This document shows, one piece after another, positions 8,561 to 16,830 of a stretch of DNA of 64,000 bases. Location of the stretch: the NCBI GenBank assembly GCA_033549365.1, contig JAWSUF010000001.1, forward strand, positions 248,001 to 312,000, in the 5' to 3' direction. Every line of letters starts with the position of its first letter. Positions within the stretch are counted from its first letter, which is position 1. Source of the stretch: Acidobacteriota bacterium. GTDB lineage: Bacteria > Acidobacteriota > Aminicenantia > Aminicenantales > Saccharicenantaceae. A program made the translations under genes and the position numbers. The notes beneath the pieces were generated by a model. The model saw nothing but the letters and a program-made list of their open reading frames with translations, ran no database searches and had not been told where the DNA came from.

Positions 8561-9377
8561 AACCATACTCGACAATTTCTCCGATTACTTGACCGGAGAT
8601 CTTGACGAGGCGGCAAGGAACGGCATCAGAGATCATATCTCCGGCTGTACGGCCTGCCGTGAAGAACTCGAAAATCTGACCCTGATTTGGGCCAGACTCG
8701 GCGTTCTGCCTGAGGAGCGGCCGGGATCCGGACTCCGGGACCGATTCTATGCCATGATCGAGGAGCGGAAGGCGGTCCTTGCCGCCGCGTCTGGGCGAAA
8801 GGCGGCGGCGAGCTTGGGTGAACGGCCGATTAAAAACTTTTGCAAATGGTTCGCTTTCAGACGCCCGGCCTTCGCCGCATCGTTTTCAGCTTTTCTTCTG
8901 CTTTTCGGAATCGGCGCCGGATGGTTCCTGGCCGGAGGTCCGGACGGCGCCCGGCGGCTCGCCGTCCTGTCCGCGGAGGTCCAAGACATGCGTCAACAAG
9001 TCGCCCTGAATCTCATGGATCGCCCCTCGGCCGCGGATCGGCTTCTGGGCATCGGCTTCAGCACCGCAGTCGACACGCCGGACGGCACGACTCTGGAGGC
9101 GCTGATCGCGGCCGTCAACGGCGATCCCAATCCCAACGTCCGTCTGGCCGCCGTCGAAGCCCTGTATCTTTTCCGCAATCGGCCGGGCGTGCGAGAGGGC
9201 CTGGTCCGCTCTCTGACCGTTCAGGCCTATCCCATCGTCCAGATCGCCATTATCGATTTCCTCGTCGACGTCCGTGAGGAGCGGGCGGCCGAAGCCCTCA
9301 AGCACCTGATCGATAACGAAAATCTTATCGACCCCGCGGTCCGAAACCGGGCCGAACAAGGTTTGAAACAACTCTAG
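8550..9377 (+). CDS. Zinc-finger anti-sigma factor with periplasmic HEAT-like domain
   Basis: A 275-residue membrane protein. Residues 1-45 form an anti-sigma zinc-finger domain with H-x3-C-x2-C (HISGCTACREEL). One membrane helix at about 108-130 (AFAASFSAFLLLFGIGAGWFL) follows, and the outer part (about 175-270) has HEAT-like helical repeats (NPNVRLAAVEALYLF, YPIVQIAIIDFLVDV). It should hold the upstream ECF sigma factor at the membrane; the HEAT-like part could be the sensor or protein contact surface. Start and overlap with the sigma gene indicate translational coupling. Confidence 0.82.
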   Translation: MTCETILDNFSDYLTGDLDEAARNGIRDHISGCTACREELENLTLIWARLGVLPEERPGSGLRDRFYAMIEERKAVLAAASGRKAAASLGERPIKNFCKWFAFRRPAFAASFSAFLLLFGIGAGWFLAGGPDGARRLAVLSAEVQDMRQQVALNLMDRPSAADRLLGIGFSTAVDTPDGTTLEALIAAVNGDPNPNVRLAAVEALYLFRNRPGVREGLVRSLTVQAYPIVQIAIIDFLVDVREERAAEALKHLIDNENLIDPAVRNRAEQGLKQL

Positions 9378-9386
9378 GAGAACATT

Positions 9387-10418
9387 ATGAAAAAACACAT
9401 CCGCAACATCGCCGTGTTGGGCGCCCTGATGATCGGGACGTTCGGTTGGATTCCCGCCCAGACGACAGCCGGCGACACACCCCCCGACAGGGCCGTCGTG
9501 CCCCTGAGCAACCCGTCTCAGCCCGCAAAAATTGAGATTTCGGTCATGCGGGGAAGTGTCACAGTCCGGGCGGTCGAGGGTCGCGAGATCATTGTCGAGT
9601 CCAGAACTCGGGAAAAGGCATTATCCGAGATCTACGGCAGTGAGCGCTACACAATGGCTGTTCCGCGCCCGACGGCGCCGCCCGCTCCGCCCGAAAGACC
9701 CGCCCCGGCCAAGAGCCTGGCCGAGCAGGAGGCCCTGGCCAAGGTCGTCATCAAGGAGAAGGATCTTCACCAATTCTTAGAGGAAAGTCAGAAAAAAGCC
9801 GCCGAGCGCCGCAAAGCCCGTGAGAAGAAAGCCGAGGGCCTGAAACTCGTCTCGTCTTCGTCATCGAGCCTGTCCATCGAGGAGAGCGACAATACCGTCC
9901 GGATCCGGACTTCCTCCCTGAGATCGGCCGTCGATGTCGTCATTCAGGCGCCGGCTTCGGCGTCGCTCGAGATCCGGTCAATGATGGACGGAACCGTTCG
10001 TGTCGAGGGGATTTCCGGAGAAATCGACATCAACAACCTCAACGGCCCGGTGACCGTGCGGAACGTCTCCGGTCATGTTCTCGTTCATACCGTGAACGGC
10101 GACATCGACATCGCCACGTCCAAATTCGCATCCGACAAACCGCTGTCTTTCAGCACGATGAGCGGCGATATCGACGTCACGCTGCCCGCAAATGCCAAAG
10201 CCTCCCTGAGAATGAAGACGGATCAGGGCGAAATCTATACCGACTTCGACATGGTCATGAACCAGAGCCCGGCCCGCCACGAAAGGTCCGATCGAGGAGA
10301 AAGAGAGAGGTTCCGGATCACCTTTGACAGATCCGTCGTCGGTGCGATCAACGGCGGCGGTCCCGAGATCAGCCTGACCACTTTCTCCGGCAACATCTAC
10401 ATCCGCAAGGGCAAGTAA
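9387..10418 (+). CDS. Exported DUF4097-type beta-helix-like protein
   Basis: A 343-residue protein with a signal peptide (1-28). A charged linker (about 105-150, many Lys, Glu and Ala) separates an N-terminal strand-rich part from a C-terminal region with repeats of the DUF4097 kind, such as VEGISGEIDINNLNGPV, TVNGDIDIATS and SGDIDVTLP. This family forms a right-handed beta stack at the cell envelope; its function is unknown. It is the third gene of the sigma/anti-sigma operon (9 bp gap), a common DUF4097 setting, so it may be output or signal of that system. Confidence 0.75.
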   Translation: MKKHIRNIAVLGALMIGTFGWIPAQTTAGDTPPDRAVVPLSNPSQPAKIEISVMRGSVTVRAVEGREIIVESRTREKALSEIYGSERYTMAVPRPTAPPAPPERPAPAKSLAEQEALAKVVIKEKDLHQFLEESQKKAAERRKAREKKAEGLKLVSSSSSSLSIEESDNTVRIRTSSLRSAVDVVIQAPASASLEIRSMMDGTVRVEGISGEIDINNLNGPVTVRNVSGHVLVHTVNGDIDIATSKFASDKPLSFSTMSGDIDVTLPANAKASLRMKTDQGEIYTDFDMVMNQSPARHERSDRGERERFRITFDRSVVGAINGGGPEISLTTFSGNIYIRKGK

Positions 10419-10435
10419 CCTCTCCGGCACATCCC

Positions 10436-10471
10436 GGCGGCCCTGCTTCCAGCGGGGCCGCCCTAATTTTT
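10436..10471. terminator. Bidirectional rho-independent terminator
   Basis: GGCGGCCC (10436-10443) pairs with GGGCCGCC (10455-10462); an inner GCT/AGC pair closes the loop, and a TAATTTTTG tract follows. It lies exactly between two converging genes and touches the stop of the minus-strand one. Confidence 0.8.
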
Positions 10472-12373
10472 GTTTAATTTTACGGAAACCGTGCCGCCTC
10501 GGGTCGAACGGATGGTCACCGTGGCCTCGCCTGTTCCCTGGATCTTCCAGGTCAGGGTCTTCGAGCGCTCCCAGGGTCCGGAGGTGAAGAAACGGTCGTT
10601 TCCGTCATCGGCGATTTCACCGGCGAAAAACCCGAGATCCCGCTCGCTTTCCCCCTCGACCAGCGTCAGCCCTTCCGACAGTTCGAGAACGGCTTGGCTG
10701 ATTTTCACAATCTTGATCTGATGGGCTTGTTTCAGCGCATCGGGAAGGAAGCCCTCGTTGGAGACCGTAACGGTCAGTGTGGAGGCCTCGCCTTCGGCCC
10801 TTGTGATGGAGACATCCTCGATGACCAGGCGCGGCAGGGACTTGGCCAGAAGCATATTGAAGCGGTGCTGGGCCTCGACGACCTTGGGCAACCAGACCGT
10901 CGGCGGGTTCTGAGTCCAGAACTTGGTGATGAATCCGCCGATTTCGACGGGTCCGAGCTGGGGGTGATCGTAGGGCTTCCAATCGACGAAGATGCCTTCG
11001 AATCCGGCTTTGTTGTCGTGAAGCCAGAATTCGTCATAGACGTTGATTTCGCCGTCGTCGTTGTAGTCCTCCATGAAAGCGTGCCGGCCCCATAGCTCGT
11101 CGCCGTACCAGATGGCGCCGTACTGGAAATAACCGAAGTCCGGGCCGTGGCCGAAGAGCGGATACCAGCGGGGCCGTTCCGGATCCCGGGTCATGAATTC
11201 CTTATAAACGTCGCCGGCCTTGGGATAGCCGCTGAGTTCCATGCCCTCGGCGTCGAAATGCTTGTAGTAAGAGGCATCCATGGTATACATGGTTTCTTCG
11301 GTGGCCGAAGTCGAGGGCGGACGGAGATGCATGGGCACCGATGTGTCCATGCTCTGAACGACGGAGATGTTGGGGTGAGTGACCAGAAAGAGGAACATCG
11401 ATCGGATCTCGGGTTCGGAGAGAGGGTACTCCCCCGCCCCGCCCTGAGTCCAGCCCATGCCCGTCTCCTCAGCCATCGGACGCCAGGCCTGGGGATAGTT
11501 GCGGTGGAGGTCCAGCCCGCCGATGCCGTCTGAGTTGATGCGGCCGTCGCCGTTGGAATCCAGCCCCTCGGGATGGATGAGATAATCGCCTTCTCCCTCG
11601 CCGACGCGCAGCATGTTGCGGGGCTCCTTGGGGTCGATAATATGCGTTCCCTTGCCGGGTCCGACGTGCTGCCTCATCTGGACGACGTGCCCATCGCCGT
11701 CGAGGTCCTGTTCGATGTCGTCGTCGGCCAGGCCGCTGCCGTTGTTGTCGACGGGACGGTTTGTGGAGCGGTTGCGCAGGACCGTGTTGAAATAGAGTTC
11801 GGATCCGTCGGGATTCTCGTTGGGGCGGACGAAGAAGGCGCGGGTGTCGACAAGCTGGGTGATTTCGGGATCAGAACCGTATCCGGTGAGGAGAGTATGA
11901 GCGAAGAGCATTGCGGCCGGAACCGTCGTGACTTCACCGGAGTGGCGGTTGGCCGAGACCAGCATGGCCGGCTTATGACCGGCCCGACCGGTCGATTTGT
12001 TGGTGATGGTCATCTGCCAGATGGTTCGGCCCTCAAGGGTTTTGCCCACGGGATAGACATCGACGAGGTCGGGATATTTGTCGGCCCAGTGGGACATCCA
12101 GAACATGACTTCTCCGTATGTGAAATAGTGCTGGATGTCGAATTCGCCGGTCACGAGCGGTTTTGTTTCCTTATAATCGTGCCTGGTGATTGTGACGTCG
12201 GCAACTCCGGGGATGCCGCTGCGGACGAGAAACGGAACGGGTTTTTCGTCGCCGGAGGCATCCTGTGTTCCGGATAGGGTCTGGGCGGCCGATGCGTCCG
12301 GAACGGGCACGACGGCGAGGCCCGAACAGACGAGGCCGATCATGAGACTGAGTGCGGTGATCCTGATGAACAT
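10463..12373 (-). CDS. Exported M14 zinc carboxypeptidase
   Basis: A 636-residue protein with a signal peptide (1-30). The M14 zinc site is visible as H144-x2-E147 (ANRHSGEV) and H290 (LDLHRNYPQ), with the substrate-binding RPNENPDG block at 183-190. Between the ligands are Asp-rich loops (DLDGDG, DSNGDGRINSDG) and later DYNDDGEIN, resembling calcium-binding dockerin/EF loops. The last 100 residues are a beta-sandwich-like module. The ATG at 12371-12373 is chosen because AAGGAG lies 7 bp before it and it opens the signal peptide. Role: removal of C-terminal residues from peptides outside the cytoplasm. Confidence 0.87.
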   Translation of the reverse strand: MFIRITALSLMIGLVCSGLAVVPVPDASAAQTLSGTQDASGDEKPVPFLVRSGIPGVADVTITRHDYKETKPLVTGEFDIQHYFTYGEVMFWMSHWADKYPDLVDVYPVGKTLEGRTIWQMTITNKSTGRAGHKPAMLVSANRHSGEVTTVPAAMLFAHTLLTGYGSDPEITQLVDTRAFFVRPNENPDGSELYFNTVLRNRSTNRPVDNNGSGLADDDIEQDLDGDGHVVQMRQHVGPGKGTHIIDPKEPRNMLRVGEGEGDYLIHPEGLDSNGDGRINSDGIGGLDLHRNYPQAWRPMAEETGMGWTQGGAGEYPLSEPEIRSMFLFLVTHPNISVVQSMDTSVPMHLRPPSTSATEETMYTMDASYYKHFDAEGMELSGYPKAGDVYKEFMTRDPERPRWYPLFGHGPDFGYFQYGAIWYGDELWGRHAFMEDYNDDGEINVYDEFWLHDNKAGFEGIFVDWKPYDHPQLGPVEIGGFITKFWTQNPPTVWLPKVVEAQHRFNMLLAKSLPRLVIEDVSITRAEGEASTLTVTVSNEGFLPDALKQAHQIKIVKISQAVLELSEGLTLVEGESERDLGFFAGEIADDGNDRFFTSGPWERSKTLTWKIQGTGEATVTIRSTRGGTVSVKLNKN

Positions 12374-12401
12374 CCTTTTCTCCTTGCTTGGCTTCAGCAA
12401 T

Positions 12402-13037
12402 TTATGGTCTTTCATGGCCCCAGGGGGCGGGCGGAGCATCGATCTCCCGGCTCAGATCGAATTCGATCCGCCATGTCCAATCGTCTCCCCGGATCGTTCC
12501 GTAGACAAAGCGATCGCCGGGATGGATTTCGATTCTCCACCCCAAGCGCAACCCATCGGGGTCCTTGCGGTCGTGGTAAATGAACTCCTGAAGATGGGCC
12601 GTGCCCGGCGTTTCGGTGAACCCACCGTACCAGGTGTTTTCGTCCTCGCTTCCATCGGGTTTGCGGTGGTCATGACGGATTTCGAGGCGGCCGTCGTGGC
12701 GGGTGAAGATCCAGGTCCGGGATCTGTCCCAGCCGTCGGGAGAGTCGGCCGGGACGGGAGTGTTTTCGCTCGGTCCGATGTGAAACGGGATCTTGACGTT
12801 TAACTCCGAACATTCGCGGAAATGAGCGATCAGAGGTTCGTCGCCGGCCAGCATTTCATTCGCGGGCCGGGCAACGGTGCGATGACCGGCGAAAGCTGCG
12901 CCACAGTGTTTCTGCAGGTTATTCCAGAACATCTGCTGTACGTCTTCCGCGGCCTTCGGGGTTTCCCGCGGAGCGCAGAACATGAGAGACAGGAGACAAA
13001 TACCTGAAAGGATCGTCCAAGTCTTATTGTGATTCAC
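12402..13037 (-). CDS. Exported protein of unknown function
   Basis: A 211-residue protein starting with GTG, with a hydrophobic leader (1-21) ending in LSLMFCAP; the Cys might be lipidated but the box is weak. The body contains several Trp and His-rich strands (RTWIFTRHDGRLEIRHDHRK, WTWRIEFDLS) and looks like a small beta-sandwich. I do not recognise a family. It lies 28 bp upstream of the M14 peptidase on the same strand, so the two are probably co-transcribed. Confidence 0.65.
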   Translation of the reverse strand: MNHNKTWTILSGICLLSLMFCAPRETPKAAEDVQQMFWNNLQKHCGAAFAGHRTVARPANEMLAGDEPLIAHFRECSELNVKIPFHIGPSENTPVPADSPDGWDRSRTWIFTRHDGRLEIRHDHRKPDGSEDENTWYGGFTETPGTAHLQEFIYHDRKDPDGLRLGWRIEIHPGDRFVYGTIRGDDWTWRIEFDLSREIDAPPAPWGHERP

Positions 13038-13141
13038 TATCTCTCACTTTCAGGATCGTCGACACAATGCCGATAATGACCCGTTTGACATATCGGATAT
13101 TACACATATTAAGACCAAATGGGAAGCCCTCTCTCCATTCC

Positions 13142-13253
13142 GCTTTGGCTGCTGGAATTTGCTGATAATAAATAAGTTATCAAATTTTCGACCGAAAAAT
13201 GGGGGTTCTTAGCTCTAATTTCTTTATTATCAATATTTTCCAGCAGCCAAAGC
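13142..13253. repeat. 112-bp palindromic intergenic element, copy 1
   Basis: Ends GCTTTGGCTGCTGGAA (13142-13157) and its exact complement (13238-13253) enclose an AT-rich core. A second inner pair, GATAATAAA and TTTATTATC, extends the hairpin. No target duplication and no reading frame are visible. It lies between divergent genes. Three further full copies are in the window. Confidence 0.85.
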
Positions 13254-13270
13254 ACACGGGAGGAAATCGA

Positions 13271-13299
13271 TGTAAAAAATGAGAGAACCGATGTATAAT
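13271..13299 (+). promoter_or_regulatory. Possible sigma-70 promoter of the VKOR-DsbA gene
   Basis: A perfect -10 TATAAT at 13294-13299 is preceded at 17 bp by a poor -35 (TGTAAA, 13271-13276). Transcription would begin near 13306, which supports the GTG at 13339 as start of the gene. Confidence 0.45.
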
Positions 13300-13338
13300 G
13301 TCGGGATAAATCGAAACGCCCGGCGAAAGGAGACGCCC

Positions 13339-14607
13339 GTGAACCCAGGCAAACGCAGGACATTGACGCTCGACGGCCTGACCATGCCCCGAATTCTGAG
13401 CTTCATTGCCGGGACGGGGATGATCGTCTCGTCGGCAATGACCATCGACCACTTTTTCAAGGCCAACTACCCCAAGACGATCTTTTCGGGTTCATTCTGC
13501 GACGTCAGCGCGTTTTTTAACTGCGACAGCTCGGCCTTCTCCGCCATTTCCCAAATTTTGGGCATTCCGCTCGGCTATTTCGGCCTGTTCATGGGGTCCC
13601 TCATCGTTCTGGGCGCGGTCCTCCCCTCTTCGGAGTTTGAGCGGACCAATGCCTTCCTTTCATTGTTCAATGTCCTTGGCGTGGTCGCTCTGTCCCTGTA
13701 TTCCATTTTCGGTCTCGGGAGCTTATGCCTCCTCTGCACGGGCTTTTACCTGTTCTCAATCATGAACTTCGCACTCTTCTGGGCCCGCGGCATCGATCGC
13801 GAAAGAAGAAGTCTCCTTGTCCGCTTCGGCAAACCGTCATTCAAGTTGCTCTCCATCTTCGCCGTGGTGGCCCTGGCCGGAGCCTTCGGCATGATCGAAT
13901 ACCACAACGCCCGCAAGGATGCCCAGGAGGGCACCGCCGTGAACATCGTCAAGCAGTTCTACGAACTCCCCAAGGTCGACTCGCCGAGCTTTTTATCACC
14001 CTACTGGTCGGTGAAATCCACGGAGACGTTTGAAGACGCGGCCATTCAAGTCATCGAATACACCGATTTTCTCTGCCCCGACTGCCTCTACCTGGCTCAG
14101 CAGATCGACAGGCTCAAAGAGGAGTTTTCCGGGAAGATCAATGTCGCCATCCAGTTCTTTCCTCTTGACGGCGCCTGCAACAACGTCGTTCCGGAAAAAG
14201 CCGGGCTTCACCCCGGGGCCTGCGAGTTGACCTGGATCGCGGCCGGTGTTCCGGATCGCTTCATCGAGATCCATGACGAGATCTGGGACAACTTCCGCTC
14301 GGCAAAAAATCCGGAGTGGCGGGCGACTCTGGCGGAAAAATATGGAGCGACGGAAGCCGCAGCCGATCCCGCCGTAAGGGAACTTGTAAAAAGAATTATC
14401 GACACCGGGACCGAATATGAAAAAACGTCGGAGAAGTTCACCCACGGCATCCGCTCAACCCCGACAATGATCATCAACAACCGGATGATCATCGGGACGC
14501 TCCCTTACGATCACCTGCGGGCGATTTTTCAAGCTCTGGTCGAAGAGCATGAAGGCGGACCCAAACGGTTCATTGAAAACTGGGTGCCTCCCGCCGCGCG
14601 CAAGTGA
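13339..14607 (+). CDS. VKOR-DsbA fusion: membrane disulfide-forming system
   Basis: A 422-residue fusion. The N-terminal part (about 15-150) is a vitamin K epoxide reductase homologue with four or more helices, a loop cysteine pair C54 and C62, and the redox motif C130-L-L-C133. A further helix at 170-186 leads to a periplasmic DsbA-like thioredoxin domain with active site C246-P-D-C249 and a cis-Pro loop (RSTPTMIIN). VKOR reoxidises DsbA by passing electrons to quinone, so this one protein can introduce disulfides. The GTG is chosen for its AAGGAG site 6 bp upstream; an earlier in-frame ATG at 13279 has none and precedes the predicted promoter. Confidence 0.88.
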   Translation: MNPGKRRTLTLDGLTMPRILSFIAGTGMIVSSAMTIDHFFKANYPKTIFSGSFCDVSAFFNCDSSAFSAISQILGIPLGYFGLFMGSLIVLGAVLPSSEFERTNAFLSLFNVLGVVALSLYSIFGLGSLCLLCTGFYLFSIMNFALFWARGIDRERRSLLVRFGKPSFKLLSIFAVVALAGAFGMIEYHNARKDAQEGTAVNIVKQFYELPKVDSPSFLSPYWSVKSTETFEDAAIQVIEYTDFLCPDCLYLAQQIDRLKEEFSGKINVAIQFFPLDGACNNVVPEKAGLHPGACELTWIAAGVPDRFIEIHDEIWDNFRSAKNPEWRATLAEKYGATEAAADPAVRELVKRIIDTGTEYEKTSEKFTHGIRSTPTMIINNRMIIGTLPYDHLRAIFQALVEEHEGGPKRFIENWVPPAARK

Positions 14608-14803
14608 CCCCGTCTTTCCGGCGGCAAGGCAGGGATAGCGAAAAATATTTCTTTTTCGGCGGCCGGTTCCGGCTTATAATGACTTTTTTTGAATACACGG
14701 CCCTTCGAAAAATCCAAAGAGTGGGGAGGGTTGGCATCATGATGAGCAGAAGACATGCCTGCATGCTGACAGGTCCTTACCGTTTCCGTCGGATGGACAA
14801 CAG

Positions 14804-15385
14804 ATGAAAGTCATGCTTCTCAACGGCGGAGCGTCCGGAGATCGAGGCGCATCCTGCCGGACAATCAAGAACCGCGTTGCAGCCGCAGTCCGAAACCGGG
14901 GCTGGCAACTTACGGCATTCGATCTCAACGCCATGACCATCAAGCCCTGCTTGGGCTGTTTCGCATGCTGGATGAAACATCCGGGGATCTGTGCCATCCG
15001 TGACGACCAGGAGGCCGTGCTGAAAGCGATGGCCGCAAGCGACATCCAGATCTGGACGACCGCCGTCACTTTCGGAGGATATTCCTCGATCCTCAAGAAG
15101 TCGCTCGACCGAGCCATCCCCAATATTCTGCCCTTTTTCATCAAGATCCAGGGCGAGATTCATCACCCCCAAAGGTACGAGAAGCGACGCGCTTTCCTGG
15201 GCCTGGGAACGCTCCCCAAGCCCGAGGCCGAATCCGAACGGATCTTCCACAGGCTTGTCCGAAGAAACGCCCTGAATCTGGGCAGCGTCGCGACGGAATC
15301 CCGGATTTTTTACGAAAACACCGGGGAGACGGATATTGACGGCGCGGTGATGGCGGCCTTGGATCTGATGGAGAAAGCCCTATGA
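14804..15385 (+). CDS. NAD(P)H-dependent FMN reductase-like flavodoxin-fold protein
   Basis: A 193-residue flavodoxin-fold protein with the N-terminal strand and FMN phosphate loop (MKVMLLNGGASG) and the iron-sulfur-flavoprotein-like Cys cluster C-x2-C-x2-C (KPCLGCFACW) plus a fourth Cys in GICAIRDD. Such proteins carry FMN and pass electrons to small acceptors. Its stop overlaps the start of a second flavodoxin-fold gene by 4 bp. Confidence 0.75.
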   Translation: MKVMLLNGGASGDRGASCRTIKNRVAAAVRNRGWQLTAFDLNAMTIKPCLGCFACWMKHPGICAIRDDQEAVLKAMAASDIQIWTTAVTFGGYSSILKKSLDRAIPNILPFFIKIQGEIHHPQRYEKRRAFLGLGTLPKPEAESERIFHRLVRRNALNLGSVATESRIFYENTGETDIDGAVMAALDLMEKAL

Positions 15386-16110
15386 AAACCAAGGTCCTTC
15401 TTCTCGTCGGCAGTCCGAAGGGCAAGAAAAGCACATCCCACGCGCTCGGCCGATTCCTTCTCCATAAACTCGAGACCGGCGGCCTGGCCGTCGAAGAAGT
15501 CACAATCGGGGCGGCCATGCGGTCCATCGAAGACAGACGGCTGCTCCTCGAGGCCGTGGACAAGGCCGGGATTTTCATCGTGTCCTTCCCCCTGTATGTC
15601 GACCAGCTTCCGGCACCGCTCATCGAGGCATTTGAGCTCATCGCCGCCCGGAGGACGGAGTCCGGGGCAAACACGCCGGCCGACCCCGCCTCGTCCGGCG
15701 CGCGCCCGGCGAAAATCGTGGCCATCGTCCAGTGCGGATTTCCGGAGTCGCACCAGAATCAGCAGGCGGTCGACATCATGCGCCGGTTCGCCGCCGAGGC
15801 CGGATTCCATTGGGGAGGCGCCCTGTCAATGGGAATGGGCGGAGCCGTCGCCGGACGTCCCCTCGAGGACGCGGGCGGCATGGTCCGGAAAGCCGTCGAG
15901 GCGTTGGAACTGACCGCAGCTTCGCTGCTCCGGGGCGAGGACGTCCCCAGGAGAGCCACGGCGGTCATGGCCAAAGCCCTCATCCCCAAGTGGCTCTATA
16001 TCTTCTTCGGTGACCGGGGGATGAAGAAAGCGGCCAAAAAGCGCGGCGTACACAAGCGCATGCGCGACCGCCCTTATGACCCCGCTCAGACTGCTGCATC
16101 TACCAGATAA
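15382..16110 (+). CDS. Flavodoxin-family NAD(P)H oxidoreductase-like protein
   Basis: A 242-residue protein beginning with a flavodoxin loop (LLLVGSPKGKKSTS). A central SFPLYVDQLPAPLIEA segment matches the FMN-contacting region of FMN reductases. The basic C-terminal tail (about 205-242, GMKKAAKKRGVHKRMRDR) is unusual and could touch membrane or nucleic acid. It is translationally coupled to the previous gene, suggesting the two proteins work as a pair. Confidence 0.68.
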   Translation: MKTKVLLLVGSPKGKKSTSHALGRFLLHKLETGGLAVEEVTIGAAMRSIEDRRLLLEAVDKAGIFIVSFPLYVDQLPAPLIEAFELIAARRTESGANTPADPASSGARPAKIVAIVQCGFPESHQNQQAVDIMRRFAAEAGFHWGGALSMGMGGAVAGRPLEDAGGMVRKAVEALELTAASLLRGEDVPRRATAVMAKALIPKWLYIFFGDRGMKKAAKKRGVHKRMRDRPYDPAQTAASTR

Positions 16111-16175
16111 TAATATATTTATCAGTGAAGATGTCTACAATGGGCGGCATTCGAAGAGATTTTGGGCCAACTCGC

Positions 16176-16205
16176 TTGACAACAGCCTGACATCGGAGAT
16201 ATATT
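16176..16205 (+). promoter_or_regulatory. Sigma-70 type promoter of the small lipoprotein gene
   Basis: Perfect -35 TTGACA (16176-16181), 18-bp spacer and -10 TATATT (16200-16205), about 85 bp before the ATG at 16292. Confidence 0.65.
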
Positions 16206-16291
16206 CCGTGCATCGTCGGGAGCCGATGGTTCCTTCCCGGTGTTTATCCGGATTATCTGGAACCCGCACTCCCCACATGAGGAGAGGATTC

Positions 16292-16768
16292 ATGAAAAAA
16301 GCATGTGTGTTGGGACTCGCCGTTATCCTACTCGGAGGAATCGCCGCCTGTAAAAAGGACAGTGGCCCCGCCGAGGCTCCTGCCGCTGTATCCGTTGAAT
16401 TGGACTACTCATCGCTCGGGAAATACGCCGATGTCGGCCCCGTGATGGATAAGATGATTCAGGCCAATGAAAAGTATGTTGATGCCCTCGAAAAGGCTGA
16501 AAACGCCGAGCAAGTCGCCGCGGCGATCAACGGCATGACGGACGCCATGATCGAAATGGCCCCGGCCATGAAAGCCATCGAGGAAAAATTTCCCGAGTTC
16601 AAGACCCAGGAGGAACCCCCGGCTGAACTCAAACCGCTCAACGACAAGCTCATGGCCGTGATGATGAGAATGTTCGGCGTCATGAATAAACTGACCGAGT
16701 ACGAGTCGGACCCGCTGGTCGCGGCCGCCCAGGAGAGATACAACAAGGCCATGGAGGACATGCGCTGA
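16292..16768 (+). CDS. Small lipoprotein of unknown function, helical
   Basis: A 158-residue lipoprotein with lipobox LLGGIAAC near residue 20. The mature part is predicted all-helical and rich in Met, Ala, Glu and Lys, with repeated heptad-like stretches (MIQANEKYVDALEKAENAEQ), suggesting a periplasmic coiled coil or helical bundle. The start is set by an AGGAGAGG site 7 bp upstream; longer in-frame starts have no signal peptide. No family recognised. Confidence 0.75.
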   Translation: MKKACVLGLAVILLGGIAACKKDSGPAEAPAAVSVELDYSSLGKYADVGPVMDKMIQANEKYVDALEKAENAEQVAAAINGMTDAMIEMAPAMKAIEEKFPEFKTQEEPPAELKPLNDKLMAVMMRMFGVMNKLTEYESDPLVAAAQERYNKAMEDMR

Positions 16769-16805
16769 ATTTGTGATCGCAGCTGGCTTGGAACAGGGAT
16801 TCAAC

Positions 16806-16823
16806 TTCCCGCAGCCAAAGCAG
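16806..16823. repeat. Half copy (right end) of the palindromic element
   Basis: TTCCCGCAGCCAAAGCAG differs at one base from the right end of the 112-bp element. No left end or AT-rich core is present. It lies 8 bp from the stop of the ammonia-lyase gene. Confidence 0.55.
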
Positions 16824-16830
16824 GGAGAAG

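Noticed and set aside
13279-13338. Earlier ATG for the VKOR-DsbA fusion
   Set aside because: No ribosome site, and the likely -10 TATAAT overlaps this stretch; the GTG at 13339 has AAGGAG at 6 bp.
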